This document shows positions 17,311-26,846 of a DNA stretch of 64,000 nt, piece by piece; the first letter of the stretch is position 1, and each line of letters begins with the position of its first letter. Made by a program: the position numbers and the translations under genes. The DNA comes from Propionibacteriaceae bacterium (GTDB lineage: Bacteria > Actinomycetota > Actinomycetes > Propionibacteriales > Propionibacteriaceae): NCBI GenBank assembly GCA_016717345.1, contig JADKFR010000001.1, forward strand, positions 124,001 to 188,000, read 5' to 3'. The notes beneath the pieces were generated by a model. The model worked only from the letters and a program-made list of their open reading frames with translations. It made no database searches and was not told the DNA's origin.

Positions 17311-18674
17311 GCGTCCCCCTCCGCGGGATCGGGGTGCCGTACCAGCAGGCTGCGGGCCTCACCCGCGGCGTAGACCGAGCCGGCGATCAGCACCCCGGCG
17401 CCCGGTCCCGCCTCATCGGCGAGTTGGACGGCTGCCTCGATGGCTTCGGTCATGGTCGCGGCCACCCGCACCCGATCCGGCCCGAACACCTCCCCGGCGA
17501 TCTCGCCCAGCGCGGACGGGGTGAGCGCTCGCCCTGTCGATGTCATGCCGGTCACCACGACGGTGGTCATGGCTTCGGCGAAGATCTCGAGAACTCCCCT
17601 GACGTCCTTGTCGCCCATCATCGCCACCACGCCGATCAGCGGGGTGAAGTCGAACGCCTCGGTCATCGTGTCGACGGTGGCGCGGGCACCGTGGGGGTTG
17701 TGGCAGGTGTCGATCACCACCGTCGGCGAGCGCCGTACCACTTCCGTCCGGGCAGGGGCGACCACGGCCTCCAGGCCCTCGGCCACCACGTCAGCCGCCA
17801 GCGCCCGGCCTCCCAGGAAGGCCTCCACCGCCGCCACCGCCAGGGCCGCGTTGCGGGCCATGTGCTCCCCGAACAGCGGGAGCACCAGGTCACCGAGCGG
17901 GCCGTCCGCGGTCTCGAGCCGGATCATCTGGCCACCGACGCCGGGGCTGCGATCGATCAGGCCGAACTCCATGCCCTCCCGGACGACCCGGGCCCCGACC
18001 TCGGCGCAGCGGGCCAGCAGGACGGTCGCCGCTTCGGGGGCCTGGCCGGACAGGACGGCGGTGGCGCCCTCCTTGATGATCCCGGCCTTCTCACCCGCGA
18101 TCTGGGTGAGGGTCGACCCCAACAGGTGGGTGTGGTCGTAGTCGATCGGGCAGATGACGGCCACCTGGGCCGTGGCGACGTTGGTCGCGTCCCAACGACC
18201 GCCCATGCCCACCTCGACCACCGCGACGTCGACCGGGGCCTCGGCGAAAGCCACGAAGGCCAGGGCGGTCATCACCTCGTAGAACGTCATCGCCACGCCG
18301 TCGATCGCCCGCTCGTCGACCATCGCGACGTAAGGCTGGATGTCGGCCCACAGCTCGTCGAACCGCTCGGCGGCGATCGGCCGGCCGTCGATGGCGATCC
18401 GTTCGGTGAGGTCCTCCAGGTGCGGGCTCGAATAGCGACCGACCCGAAGGCCGAGGCTTCGCAGCAGGGAGTCGATCATGAGGGCGGTGCTGCCCTTGCC
18501 GTTCGTTCCGGCGATCTGAATCACCGGGCAGGCTCGTTGCGGGGCGCCCAGCAGGTCACACAGCGCCTCGATCCGCCCCAGGCCTCGAGCGATCCGGTTC
18601 TCGGGCCATCGCGCTTGGAGAGCAGTGACGATCCGGGCGTGGGCTGAGGCCGCGGTGGGCGAAAGCTGGCTCAT
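17307..18674 (-). CDS. folC: Bifunctional folylpolyglutamate/dihydrofolate synthase
   Basis: Mur-ligase-fold enzyme adding L-glutamate to dihydropteroate and to reduced folates. About 455 residues. ATP loop IAGTNGKGSTA near residue 57, SPHLEDLTERI, VVEVGMGGRWDATN and the C-terminal DTCHNPHGA motif are all present. The start is the ATG at 18674; a GTG three codons upstream is the alternative. First gene of the folC-DUF4233-ndk-CPBP run and divergent from valS; in many genomes it runs in the same direction as valS. Confidence 0.95.
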   Translation of the reverse strand: MSQLSPTAASAHARIVTALQARWPENRIARGLGRIEALCDLLGAPQRACPVIQIAGTNGKGSTALMIDSLLRSLGLRVGRYSSPHLEDLTERIAIDGRPIAAERFDELWADIQPYVAMVDERAIDGVAMTFYEVMTALAFVAFAEAPVDVAVVEVGMGGRWDATNVATAQVAVICPIDYDHTHLLGSTLTQIAGEKAGIIKEGATAVLSGQAPEAATVLLARCAEVGARVVREGMEFGLIDRSPGVGGQMIRLETADGPLGDLVLPLFGEHMARNAALAVAAVEAFLGGRALAADVVAEGLEAVVAPARTEVVRRSPTVVIDTCHNPHGARATVDTMTEAFDFTPLIGVVAMMGDKDVRGVLEIFAEAMTTVVVTGMTSTGRALTPSALGEIAGEVFGPDRVRVAATMTEAIEAAVQLADEAGPGAGVLIAGSVYAAGEARSLLVRHPDPAEGDA

Positions 18675-18719
18675 GGTGCGCACAGCCTACCGGCCCACCC
18701 CGGAGCCGGGGCCGGCGAT

Positions 18720-18748
18720 GTGACGCCCCCGCGGCACCTCACTACGAT
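18720..18748 (+). promoter_or_regulatory. Candidate valS promoter
   Basis: GTGACG at 18720-18725 and TACGAT at 18743-18748 are separated by 17 bp, close to the actinobacterial sigma70-type consensus. The expected transcript start falls about at 18755-18756, which is the valS ATG, so a leaderless mRNA is plausible. No ribosome binding site is visible. Confidence 0.45.
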
Positions 18749-18755
18749 GCACCCC

Positions 18756-21332
18756 ATGACCACCACACCTGCCCGGAACCTGGACGCCGCGACCACTGCC
18801 GGCGTGGGCGTACCCGAGCGCCCGGTGTTGGAGGGCTTGGAGGCCACCTGGTCACAGCGGTGGCGCGAGGCGGGCACCTATGCCTTCGTCCGCCCAGATT
18901 CCCGGGATCAGGTCTTCAGCATCGACACCCCTCCCCCCACGGTCTCCGGTTCCCTGCATGTGGGCCACGTGTTCAGCTACACCCACACCGACCTGGTCGC
19001 GCGCTACCAGCGCATGCGTGGCAAGCATGTCTTCTACCCGATGGGGTGGGACGACAACGGCCTGCCGACCGAACGTCGCGTCCAGAACTACTACGGCGTG
19101 CGCTGCGATCCGTCCGTCCCTTACGATCCGGACTTCACCCCGCCGGCCAAGCCTGACCCGAAGCGCCAGCAGCCGATCAGCCGGAAGAACTTCGTGGAGC
19201 TCTGCCACGAGTTGACCGCCGTCGACGAGCAGGTCTTCGAGTCGCTGTGGCGCTCGTTGGGCCTGAGCGTCGACTGGGACACCCTCTACGCGACCATCTC
19301 GACCGAGTCGCAGCGAATCGCCCAGCTGGCCTTCCTTCGCAATCATGCCCGCGGCGAGGCTTACCTCTCCGAGGCCCCGACGCTGTGGGATGTGACCTTC
19401 GCCACTGCCGTCGCCCAGGCCGAGTTGGAGGCCCGGGAATACCCCGGGCACTACTACCGCGTGGCCTTCGAGTCCGGCACCGGCCCGGTGCACATCGAAA
19501 CGACCCGACCCGAGCTGATCCCGTCGGTGTGCGCCCTGATCGCCCACCCCGACGACGCGCGCTACGCCCACCTCTTCGGCACGACGGTGGCCTCGCCCGT
19601 GTTCGGGGTCGAGATCCCGGTGCTGGCCCACCGAGCGGCGGAGCCGGACAAGGGCGCAGGCATCGCGATGTGCTGCACCTTCGGCGACCTCACCGACGTC
19701 CAGTGGTGGCGCGAACTGCGGTTGCCGACCCGCACCCTGCTGACCCGGGACGGACGGATGCAGGCCGAAACCCCCGACTGGCTGGTCAACGCCGAGCCGT
19801 TCGGCGAGCTGGCGGGAAAGACCGCCTTCGGGGCCCGCGAGGCCATGGTCTCCCTGCTACGTGCGGCCGGCGCCCTCGACGGGGAACCCAAGCCGACGAT
19901 GCGGATGGCGAACTTCTACGAGAAGGGCGACAAGCCGCTCGAGATCGTCTCGACCCGCCAGTGGTACATCCGCAACGGTGGCCGTGACGACGACCTGAAG
20001 GCGGCCCTGCTGGCCCGGGGCGACGAGCTCGCGTGGGTCCCCGACCACATGCGACACCGCTTCAGCAACTGGGTGAACGGCCTGAACGGCGACTGGCTGA
20101 TCAGTCGGCAACGCTTCTTCGGGGTGCCGTTCCCGGTCTGGTACCCCCTCGACGCCGAGGGGGATCCCGACTACGCCCACCCCATCCTGCCCGGCGAGGC
20201 CGAGTTGCCCGTCGACCCGGCCAACGAGTGCCCGCCCGGCTTCACCCCCGACCAGCGTGGCGTGCCCGGTGGGTTCGTGGGCGACCCCGATGTCATGGAC
20301 ACCTGGGCCACGTCGTCGCTCAGCCCCCAGATCGCCTGCGGGTGGGAGTCGGACCCGGCGCTGTTCGCCCTCACCTTCCCCATGGATCTGGCACCTCAGG
20401 CCCACGACATCATCCGGACGTGGCTGTTCTCCCGGGTGCTGCGCTCCCACCTGGAACACGGCACCCTGCCCTGGCGCCGCGCGGCGATCTCCGGCTTCGT
20501 CACCGACCCGGACCGCAAGAAGATGTCGAAGTCGAAGGGCAACGTGGTGGTGCCCACCGACATCCTGGAGCGGTTCGGCGCCGACGCCGTTCGCTGGCGG
20601 GCGGCGATGGCCCGACCGGGGATGGATTCGCCGTTCGACGAGACCCAGATGAAGGTCGGACGCCGCCTGGCGATGAAAGTGCTCAACGCGAGCAAGTTCA
20701 TCCTCGCGATGCCGGACAGCACCGGACCGGCCAAGATCACCGAACCGGCCGACCTGGCGATGTTGGCCTCGCTGCGCCGGGTCGTCGCCACGGCCACGGA
20801 CGCCTTCGAGGCGTTCGACTACACCACGGCACTCGAGACGACCGAACGCTTCTTCTGGCAGTTCTGTGACGACTACCTCGAACTCGTCAAGGAGCGCGCC
20901 TACGGCGCCCAGGGCCTGGCGGCCGCGGCCTCGGCGCGGCAGGCGCTGCGGCTGGCGTTGACGGTGCTGTTGCGGCTGTTCGCTCCGTTCCTGCCGTTCG
21001 TCACCGAAGAGGTGTGGTCGTGGTGGCAGTCGGGCTCCGTCCACCAGGCGAGTTGGCCGGTGAGCGACGAGCTCCCGGACGCCGGGGACCCGGCGCTGCT
21101 CGACGCCGTGGCCGCCGCCCTGGTCGGCATCCGCGGCGCCAAATCGCAGGCGAAGGCGTCCATGAAGACCGCGGTGACCGCCGCCGAGATCAGCGGGCCT
21201 GCCGACGCCCTGGCGTTGCTACGGCTGGCCGAGGCCGACCTGCGTGCGGTCGGTCGCCTCAGCGGGACGCTGCGCTGGCTTCCCGGGGACGGCCCGCTGG
21301 CGATCGTCGTCGAATTGGAAGGTCAACACTGA
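18756..21332 (+). CDS. valS: Valyl-tRNA synthetase
   Basis: Class I synthetase charging tRNA-Val, with editing activity. About 858 residues. HIGH-type motif GSLHVGHVFSYTHTD near residue 65, the CP1 editing domain in the middle (HYYRVAFESGTGPVHIETTR), KMSKSKGN near residue 590, and a C-terminal anticodon-binding region. It is the shorter ValS form lacking a long C-terminal coiled coil. The start at 18756 fits a leaderless promoter; ATG at 18747 is the alternative. Its stop overlaps the next gene's start (TGATG), so both are coupled. Confidence 0.96.
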   Translation: MTTTPARNLDAATTAGVGVPERPVLEGLEATWSQRWREAGTYAFVRPDSRDQVFSIDTPPPTVSGSLHVGHVFSYTHTDLVARYQRMRGKHVFYPMGWDDNGLPTERRVQNYYGVRCDPSVPYDPDFTPPAKPDPKRQQPISRKNFVELCHELTAVDEQVFESLWRSLGLSVDWDTLYATISTESQRIAQLAFLRNHARGEAYLSEAPTLWDVTFATAVAQAELEAREYPGHYYRVAFESGTGPVHIETTRPELIPSVCALIAHPDDARYAHLFGTTVASPVFGVEIPVLAHRAAEPDKGAGIAMCCTFGDLTDVQWWRELRLPTRTLLTRDGRMQAETPDWLVNAEPFGELAGKTAFGAREAMVSLLRAAGALDGEPKPTMRMANFYEKGDKPLEIVSTRQWYIRNGGRDDDLKAALLARGDELAWVPDHMRHRFSNWVNGLNGDWLISRQRFFGVPFPVWYPLDAEGDPDYAHPILPGEAELPVDPANECPPGFTPDQRGVPGGFVGDPDVMDTWATSSLSPQIACGWESDPALFALTFPMDLAPQAHDIIRTWLFSRVLRSHLEHGTLPWRRAAISGFVTDPDRKKMSKSKGNVVVPTDILERFGADAVRWRAAMARPGMDSPFDETQMKVGRRLAMKVLNASKFILAMPDSTGPAKITEPADLAMLASLRRVVATATDAFEAFDYTTALETTERFFWQFCDDYLELVKERAYGAQGLAAAASARQALRLALTVLLRLFAPFLPFVTEEVWSWWQSGSVHQASWPVSDELPDAGDPALLDAVAAALVGIRGAKSQAKASMKTAVTAAEISGPADALALLRLAEADLRAVGRLSGTLRWLPGDGPLAIVVELEGQH

Positions 21333-21808
21333 TGCCTCGCTTCCTGCGCAACCTGGGGGCGGCAGCCGCTCTCGCCGTCTCCCTGCTCGCCGCCGGATGC
21401 TCCACCGACGCCCCGCGTAACAGCGCCGGGCAGGTCACCGCCTCGGCCGACAGCGATGCGTTCGCTCTCAAGGTTGGCGACTGCACCGGCGCCCTGGGCA
21501 CCGGCTCGATCGACGAGATCCCCCTCGTCCCCTGCGGCGAGCCTCACGATTACGAGGCGTACGCCAGCATGCAGATCTCGGGCGACACCTTCCCGGGGAC
21601 GAACCAGGTCCAGGACCAGGCGGACACCTACTGCGCCACGGAGTTCACGAAGTTCGTCGGCATCGACTTCAAGGAGTCGAAATACTCCATCACGAACCTG
21701 ATGCCCACCAAGGAGTCGTGGAGTGTCGCTGGAGACCGCGAGGTCCTGTGCCTGGCCGGCAAGGACTCCGGCAAGATCACCGGAAGCCTGCAGGGCGCCA
21801 AGAAGTAG
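21332..21808 (+). CDS. Septum-formation-type lipoprotein
   Basis: 158 residues with a lipoprotein signal: basic MPRFLRN, hydrophobic stretch, lipobox LLAAGC with Cys at about residue 24. The mature part has the pattern LKVGDCTG...VPCGEPHDYEAY, as in the actinobacterial Septum_form domain, and four or more further cysteine/aromatic positions of that family. Predicted to be anchored on the outer face of the membrane; molecular role unknown. Its ATG overlaps the valS stop, so it is coupled to valS, and a strong hairpin follows it. Confidence 0.8.
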   Translation: MPRFLRNLGAAAALAVSLLAAGCSTDAPRNSAGQVTASADSDAFALKVGDCTGALGTGSIDEIPLVPCGEPHDYEAYASMQISGDTFPGTNQVQDQADTYCATEFTKFVGIDFKESKYSITNLMPTKESWSVAGDREVLCLAGKDSGKITGSLQGAKK

Positions 21809-21819
21809 CCACGACGCGA

Positions 21820-21851
21820 CGATGCCCCGCCCGGGATCGGGCGGGGCATCG
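21820..21851. terminator. Terminator between the lipoprotein gene and ptsI
   Basis: Perfect 13-bp stem (21820-21832 with 21839-21851), six-base loop, between convergent genes; likely works in both directions. Confidence 0.9.
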
Positions 21852-21861
21852 TCGTCGTCAC

Positions 21862-23553
21862 TCACATCAGGTCGAGCAGCACCTCGTCGGCCTGGGCCAG
21901 CACCGCAGCCTTCGCCGCCTTCGGCGTGGTGGCCACCCGGGCCGCAGCAGCCATCTGCTGGCACTCCGCCAGGGTGTGCAGGGACAACGCCGTTCGAACC
22001 GCCGCCACCTTGCCGGGCGCCATGGACAGGCTGGAGACACCCAGGCCGGCCAGCACCAGCGCCATGCCCGGATCGCCGGCAGACTCGCCACAGACCCCGA
22101 TCGGCTTGCCCATGGCAGCGCCGCCCTCACAGGCCAGAGCGACCACGTCGAGCAGAGCCGGTTCCCACGGGTTCAACAGGTCGGCCAGTTCGCCCTGCAT
22201 CCGGTCGGCGGCCATCGTGTACTGCTGCAGGTCGTTGGTGCCCAGCGACGCGAAGTCGACGTGGTAGAGGATCCCCTTGGAACGGATCGCCGCCGCCGGA
22301 ACCTCGATCATGATCCCGACCTTGGGGAGCCCAAGAGCCCGGACCCGCTCGGCGAACCAGATCGCCTCACCCTCGGTGGCGATCATGGGCGCCATCACCC
22401 GCACGTCGGCCCCGGTGGCCTGGTACGCGGCCGCCAGTGCCTGCAACTGCACGTCGAGCACGTCGGTGCGGATCATCCCCAGCCGAATGCCGCGACGGCC
22501 CAGTGCCGGGTTCTCCTCCGGACCCAGATCGGCGAACTTGAGGGGCTTATCAGCGCCCGCATCCAGGGTCCGGACGACGACGCGCCGATCCCCGAAGGCC
22601 TGGAACACCTCGGTGTAGGTCTGGGTCTGCTCCTCGACGGTCGGCATGGTGTCGCGGTCGAGGAACAGGAACTCGGTGCGGAACAGACCGACGCCCTCAA
22701 CCGGCTGCGCAGCCGCCTTTCGAGCGTCCGCTGCGGTACCGATGTTGGCCAGCAGGGCGACCGGGTAACCGTCCTTGGTGGCACCGTGCCCCGTCCCGCC
22801 AGCCAGAGCCGCGGCACGACGACGCTTGCGCTCCTGGAGCAGTTCCTGCTCTTCCTCGGAGGGGTCCACGGTGATCTCACCGACGCCGCCGTCGATGGCC
22901 ACGATGGTGCCCGCCGGGACGGAGAGGATGCCGACCGCCTGCACCACGGCGGGGATTCCCAACTGCGAGGCCAGGATCGCGGTGTGGCTCGTCGGGCCAC
23001 CCGCCGCCGTGACGATGCCCAGGCAGGTCTCGGTGGACAGCGTCGCCGTCTCGGCCGGGGCCAGATCGTGGGCCGCCAGGATGCTCGGCACGGTGAGCGT
23101 GGGAACTCCGGGCTCCGGCTGCCCCAGCAGTCGCGCCACCGCACGGTCGCGGACGTCCCGAAGGTCGGTGACCCGCTCGGCCATGTAGCCGCCGAGCGAT
23201 TCGAACATCGCGCAGTACTCCTCGACCGCGGACGACACCGCGTTCGTGAGGCCCTTGCCCGCCTGCAGTTGGGTGTCGATGCCCATGGCGAGCCCCGGGT
23301 CCCGGGCCATCATCGCGCCGGCTTCGAGGATCGGACGGGCGTGTTCGCTCGCCGTCGCCGCCCGGCCCTCCAGGCCGGACGCCACATCGTTCAGCACTCC
23401 ACGAACCACGGCCGAAGCTGCGGCGGCGTCCGTCGTGGGAGCCTCGTCGGCGGCCGGCTTCGGTGCCGGGGTCACGACGACGAGGGGGCCTACGGCGGTG
23501 CCGGCGCTGACGCCGATTCCGTGGAAGGTGCGGCTTTCACCGTCCGTCGGCAC
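21862..23553 (-). CDS. ptsI: PEP-protein phosphotransferase, enzyme I of the PTS
   Basis: Takes phosphate from phosphoenolpyruvate and passes it to HPr. 563 residues from a GTG with a GGAG site. The phosphorylated histidine is in GGPTSHTAILA near residue 190; LFRTEFLFLDR, GANDLQQYT-type (LGTNDLQQYTMAAD) and GVCGESAGDP mark the PEP-binding barrel. It lies 3 nt downstream of ptsH. No sugar-specific EII gene is in the window. Confidence 0.97.
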   Translation of the reverse strand: MPTDGESRTFHGIGVSAGTAVGPLVVVTPAPKPAADEAPTTDAAAASAVVRGVLNDVASGLEGRAATASEHARPILEAGAMMARDPGLAMGIDTQLQAGKGLTNAVSSAVEEYCAMFESLGGYMAERVTDLRDVRDRAVARLLGQPEPGVPTLTVPSILAAHDLAPAETATLSTETCLGIVTAAGGPTSHTAILASQLGIPAVVQAVGILSVPAGTIVAIDGGVGEITVDPSEEEQELLQERKRRRAAALAGGTGHGATKDGYPVALLANIGTAADARKAAAQPVEGVGLFRTEFLFLDRDTMPTVEEQTQTYTEVFQAFGDRRVVVRTLDAGADKPLKFADLGPEENPALGRRGIRLGMIRTDVLDVQLQALAAAYQATGADVRVMAPMIATEGEAIWFAERVRALGLPKVGIMIEVPAAAIRSKGILYHVDFASLGTNDLQQYTMAADRMQGELADLLNPWEPALLDVVALACEGGAAMGKPIGVCGESAGDPGMALVLAGLGVSSLSMAPGKVAAVRTALSLHTLAECQQMAAAARVATTPKAAKAAVLAQADEVLLDLM

Positions 23554-23556
23554 GGA

Positions 23557-23826
23557 CTACTCCGCGTCCAGATCGCGGGACAGCAGGGCCACCAGCGTTT
23601 CGAGGGCAGCGTCGGCGCCGTCGCCCTCGGCGGTCAACGTGACGACCTCGCCGTTCTTGGCACCAAGTGCCATCACCATCAGGATGCTACGGGCGTCGAC
23701 GGGCGAGCCGTTCTCTTTGGCGATCGTGACGGGGAGTCCGGTGGCGGTGGCAGCCTGGACGAACATGGCTGCCGGACGGGCGTGCAGGCCGACCGAGGAG
23801 GCGATCGCGACAGTGCGGCTGGGCAT
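23557..23826 (-). CDS. ptsH: Phosphocarrier protein HPr
   Basis: 89 residues, normal HPr length. The phosphorylation site is His15 in VGLHARPAAMF; the regulatory-serine region reads ARSILMVMALGAKNG, with Ser at the position phosphorylated by HPr kinase in Firmicutes. The start at 23826 has an AAGGAG site; a longer frame to 23862 reads through that site. Cotranscribed with ptsI. Confidence 0.97.
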   Translation of the reverse strand: MPSRTVAIASSVGLHARPAAMFVQAATATGLPVTIAKENGSPVDARSILMVMALGAKNGEVVTLTAEGDGADAALETLVALLSRDLDAE

Positions 23827-24038
23827 AGAGAACTCCTTCATGAAGTGATGAGACGTATGCACAACCTACTGCCCGTGTCGGCACCGTGCGAGCATTCCTG
23901 ACAGGATCGTGACCGACTCCGCCGGATGCCGGGCGGAGATTCTGCGGGAGTCTCGAACCCTGGGCCCACTGTCACCACTAGGGTCGAAGAGACGATGATG
24001 GTCTGACAGGCTGGTTACCGTGAGAGAGGGGATTCTGG

Positions 24039-24803
24039 GTGGTTGCCGATCCCGCTGACGTAGTCCTGGACATGCTGGCCGACACCATTGATGCGCTCAA
24101 CAAGGGACACTCCGGCGACGAAACCGTGCTGGACCACCTGAGTAAGGCCTTGGAGGCCGATCGCGCCCTCAGTGTGTACGTCGATGGCGCTGACACCTTC
24201 GACCTGGTCGCGGCGCTGCCGTCGACCCAGGAGGCACAGCCGCTGTACGACCACATGGCCCGACTGGGTGCCGCCGCCTTCCCTCAGCATGTGACCATCG
24301 AGGAGGTCCCGGGCCTCGGTTTTGTGGTCTTCGTGATGATCCGCCCCGACGACGACGCCGCCCCGATCGAGGGCTTCGGCCGGATCATCGCCCTGGGCCG
24401 CCCCCATCCCTTCGACCCGGCCAGCCGCCACATCCTCGAACGGACCTGCCGACCCCTGTCGATGCTGTGGCCCCAAGCAGCCGCCGCGTTCGCCAAGGAC
24501 CGGGCCGAAAGCATCGACTTCAACATCACCGGACGGGAACTTCAGGTCCTCGAACTCCTCGCCAAGGGCCTGCTGGCGACGTCGATCGCGGCCCGGCTCG
24601 ACCTCTCGCCGCGCACCGTGCACAAGCACCTGGGAAACATCTACCGCAAGCTCGGGGTGCACGATCGCCTGGTCGCGGTCGGGATCGCTCGGGCCGCCGG
24701 CCTGCTGCCGGCTTCTGCCAGCGCTCCGAACCGAGGCACCCCAGACCCGCACCCGCACGACCCGCACCCGGCGTCACCGCCGCTGGGCGGCGCCTCGCAC
24801 TGA
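24039..24803 (+). CDS. LuxR-type HTH transcriptional regulator
   Basis: 254 residues beginning at a GTG after GAGAGAGGGG. The N-terminal 150 residues look like a GAF/sensor-type domain without a recognised ligand signature. The C-terminal DNA-binding domain (about 165-225) is clear: TGRELQVLELLAKGLLATSI, then SPRTVHKHLGNIYRKLGVHDR. A low-complexity His/Pro tail follows. No phospho-receiver domain is visible, so it is probably not a two-component regulator. Divergent from ptsHI across a 212-bp spacer, which hints at, but does not prove, control of PTS genes. Confidence 0.88.
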   Translation: MVADPADVVLDMLADTIDALNKGHSGDETVLDHLSKALEADRALSVYVDGADTFDLVAALPSTQEAQPLYDHMARLGAAAFPQHVTIEEVPGLGFVVFVMIRPDDDAAPIEGFGRIIALGRPHPFDPASRHILERTCRPLSMLWPQAAAAFAKDRAESIDFNITGRELQVLELLAKGLLATSIAARLDLSPRTVHKHLGNIYRKLGVHDRLVAVGIARAAGLLPASASAPNRGTPDPHPHDPHPASPPLGGASH

Positions 24804-24815
24804 GAACCAGCCGGC

Positions 24816-26108
24816 TCAGGCGCTCTTCTCGCGCCGCTCGGAGCGGGCGAGTTGGGCACGCGAGACGAGCCGGGGGGCGACACCGTCAGTGACGACGTCC
24901 GCTTCGACGATCACCTGGGCCACCTGCTCGTCGCTGGGCACGTGGTACATGACATTGAGCAGGATCTCTTCGAGGATCGAGCGCAGCCCGCGGGCACCGA
25001 TGCCGCGCTTGAGCGCCATCTCGGCGATCGCGTCGATCGCACCCTGGGTGAACTCGAGCTCGACACCGTCCAACTCGAACAACTTGCGGAACTGGCGGAT
25101 CAGGGCGTTCTTGGGCTCGACGAGGATGCGCACGAGGGCTTCGGCGTCAAGGGAGGCGACCGTGGAGATCATGGGCAGCCGACCGATGAATTCCGGGATC
25201 AGGCCGAACCGGTGCAGGTCTTCAGGACGCACCTCGGCGAACGGATTGAGGGAGGTTGGCTTACGGACCGCGGCGTCATTGTTGAAGCCCAGCGGGCGCT
25301 TCCCGACCCGCGCGTTGATGATGTCCTCCAGCCCGGCGAACGCGCCACCCACGATGAACAGGATGTTGGTGGTGTCGATCTGGATGAATTCCTGGTGGGG
25401 ATGCTTGCGTCCACCCTGGGGCGGGACCGAAGCCGTCGTCCCTTCCAGAATCTTCAACAGCGCCTGCTGCACGCCCTCACCGGAGACGTCACGGGTGATG
25501 GACGGGTTCTCGCTCTTGCGGGCGACCTTGTCGATCTCATCGATGTAGATGATGCCGGTCTCGGCCTTCTTCACGTCGTAGTCCGCGGCCTGGATCAGCT
25601 TCAGCAGGATGTTCTCCACATCCTCACCGACGTACCCCGCTTCGGTGAGGGCGGTCGCGTCCGCCATCGCGAAGGGGACGTTGAGCATGCGCGCCAGCGT
25701 CTGGGCCAGATAGGTCTTGCCGCACCCTGTCGGGCCGATCAGCAGGATGTTGGACTTGCCGAGTTCAACCATCTCGTCGTCGGCCACCCGGCGCGCCGGA
25801 CTGGCCGCCTGGGCCTGGACCCGCTTGTAGTGGTTGTAGACGGCCACCGACAGCGCCTTCTTGGCGGACTCCTGGCCGATGACGTAACTGTCGAGGAAGG
25901 AGCAGATCTCCTTCGGCTTGGGGAGGTCGTCGAGCAGCCCGGAGTCCGGAGACTCGGAGAACTCCTCTTCGATGATCTCGTTGCACAGGTCGATGCACTC
26001 GTCACAGATGTAGACGCCGGGGCCGGCGATCAACTTCTTGACCTGCTTCTGACTCTTCCCGCAAAACGAGCACTTCAGCAGGTCCGAGGTCTCCCCGATA
26101 CGAGCCAC
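24816..26108 (-). CDS. clpX: ClpX ATPase subunit of the Clp protease
   Basis: Hexameric unfoldase that delivers substrates to ClpP1P2. 430 residues. Zinc-binding N-domain CSFCGKSQKQV...CDECIDLC, Walker A GPTGCGKTYLAQTLA near residue 125, Walker B IIYIDEIDK, IGF-type loop LGFNN region, and sensor motifs GLIPEFIGR. The GTG at 26108 has an AGGGAGG site. It follows clpP2 after 76 nt that contain a hairpin, so it may be partly independently expressed. Confidence 0.98.
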   Translation of the reverse strand: MARIGETSDLLKCSFCGKSQKQVKKLIAGPGVYICDECIDLCNEIIEEEFSESPDSGLLDDLPKPKEICSFLDSYVIGQESAKKALSVAVYNHYKRVQAQAASPARRVADDEMVELGKSNILLIGPTGCGKTYLAQTLARMLNVPFAMADATALTEAGYVGEDVENILLKLIQAADYDVKKAETGIIYIDEIDKVARKSENPSITRDVSGEGVQQALLKILEGTTASVPPQGGRKHPHQEFIQIDTTNILFIVGGAFAGLEDIINARVGKRPLGFNNDAAVRKPTSLNPFAEVRPEDLHRFGLIPEFIGRLPMISTVASLDAEALVRILVEPKNALIRQFRKLFELDGVELEFTQGAIDAIAEMALKRGIGARGLRSILEEILLNVMYHVPSDEQVAQVIVEADVVTDGVAPRLVSRAQLARSERREKSA

Positions 26109-26150
26109 GTCCCGATCCTCCCTTTCGTGTCATCAACCTTAACCGCAGCA

Positions 26151-26176
26151 ATGGCGGGCCCGGAGGGACCCGCCAT
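26151..26176 (-). terminator. Hairpin between clpP2 and clpX
   Basis: ATGGCGGG and CCCGCCAT arms with further G-C and one G-T pair (about 11 bp) at 26151-26176, 9 nt past the clpP2 stop. Likely a terminator or attenuator of the clpP1-clpP2 transcript before clpX. Confidence 0.6.
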
Positions 26177-26184
26177 CGTGTGGC

Positions 26185-26835
26185 TCAGTGCGGAACGTCC
26201 TTGAGCGAGGTCAGGATGTCGTCCACGATGCCGTACTCGACTGCCTCCGCGGCGGTGAGGTACTTGTCGCGCTCGATGTCCTTGCTGACCTTCTCGATGG
26301 TCTGGCCGGTGTCCTGGGCGAGCATGCCCTCCATCAGGGCCCGGATCCGCAGGATCTCCCGCGCCTGGATCTCCAGGTCGGAGGACTGCCCGTAGCCACC
26401 TTCGGTGGCGGGCTGGTGGATCAGGATGCGGCTGTTCGGGAGCGCCAACCGCTTGCCCTTGGCACCGGCGGCCAGGAGCACGGCCGCCGCGGAGGCGGCC
26501 TGTCCGAGGCAGACGGTTTGGACGTCCGGCTTGATGTACTGCATGGTGTCGTAGATCGCCGTCAGCGCGGTGAACGAGCCACCCGGCGAGTTGATGTACA
26601 TGCTGATCGGACGCTCCGGGTCCATCGACTGCAGGCACAGCAGCTGGGCCATCACCGCGTTGGCGATGTCGTCGCTGATCGGGGTGCCGAGGAAGATGAT
26701 GCGGTCTTCGAACAGCTTGGTGTACGGGTCGACGCGTCGCACGCCGTAGGACGTACGTTCCTCCCACTGGGGGATGTAGTAGTCCATGGACGGACCGGCC
26801 GGGGCCAGGCCGCCGGGCAGGGCGGGCATGCTCAT
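26185..26835 (-). CDS. clpP2: ATP-dependent Clp protease proteolytic subunit 2
   Basis: 216 residues. Catalytic serine in GQAASAAAVLLAAGAKGKR, histidine in ILIHQPATEG and aspartate in the C-terminal DIERDKYLTAAEA segment. IYINSPGG-type motif (MYINSPGGSFTA) lines the chamber. The ATG at 26835 has AAGGG spacing; longer frames cross clpP1. It is 11 nt after clpP1. Actinobacteria need both ClpP1 and ClpP2 for the active mixed tetradecamer. Confidence 0.97.
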   Translation of the reverse strand: MSMPALPGGLAPAGPSMDYYIPQWEERTSYGVRRVDPYTKLFEDRIIFLGTPISDDIANAVMAQLLCLQSMDPERPISMYINSPGGSFTALTAIYDTMQYIKPDVQTVCLGQAASAAAVLLAAGAKGKRLALPNSRILIHQPATEGGYGQSSDLEIQAREILRIRALMEGMLAQDTGQTIEKVSKDIERDKYLTAAEAVEYGIVDDILTSLKDVPH

Positions 26836-26846
26836 CTCGGCACCCT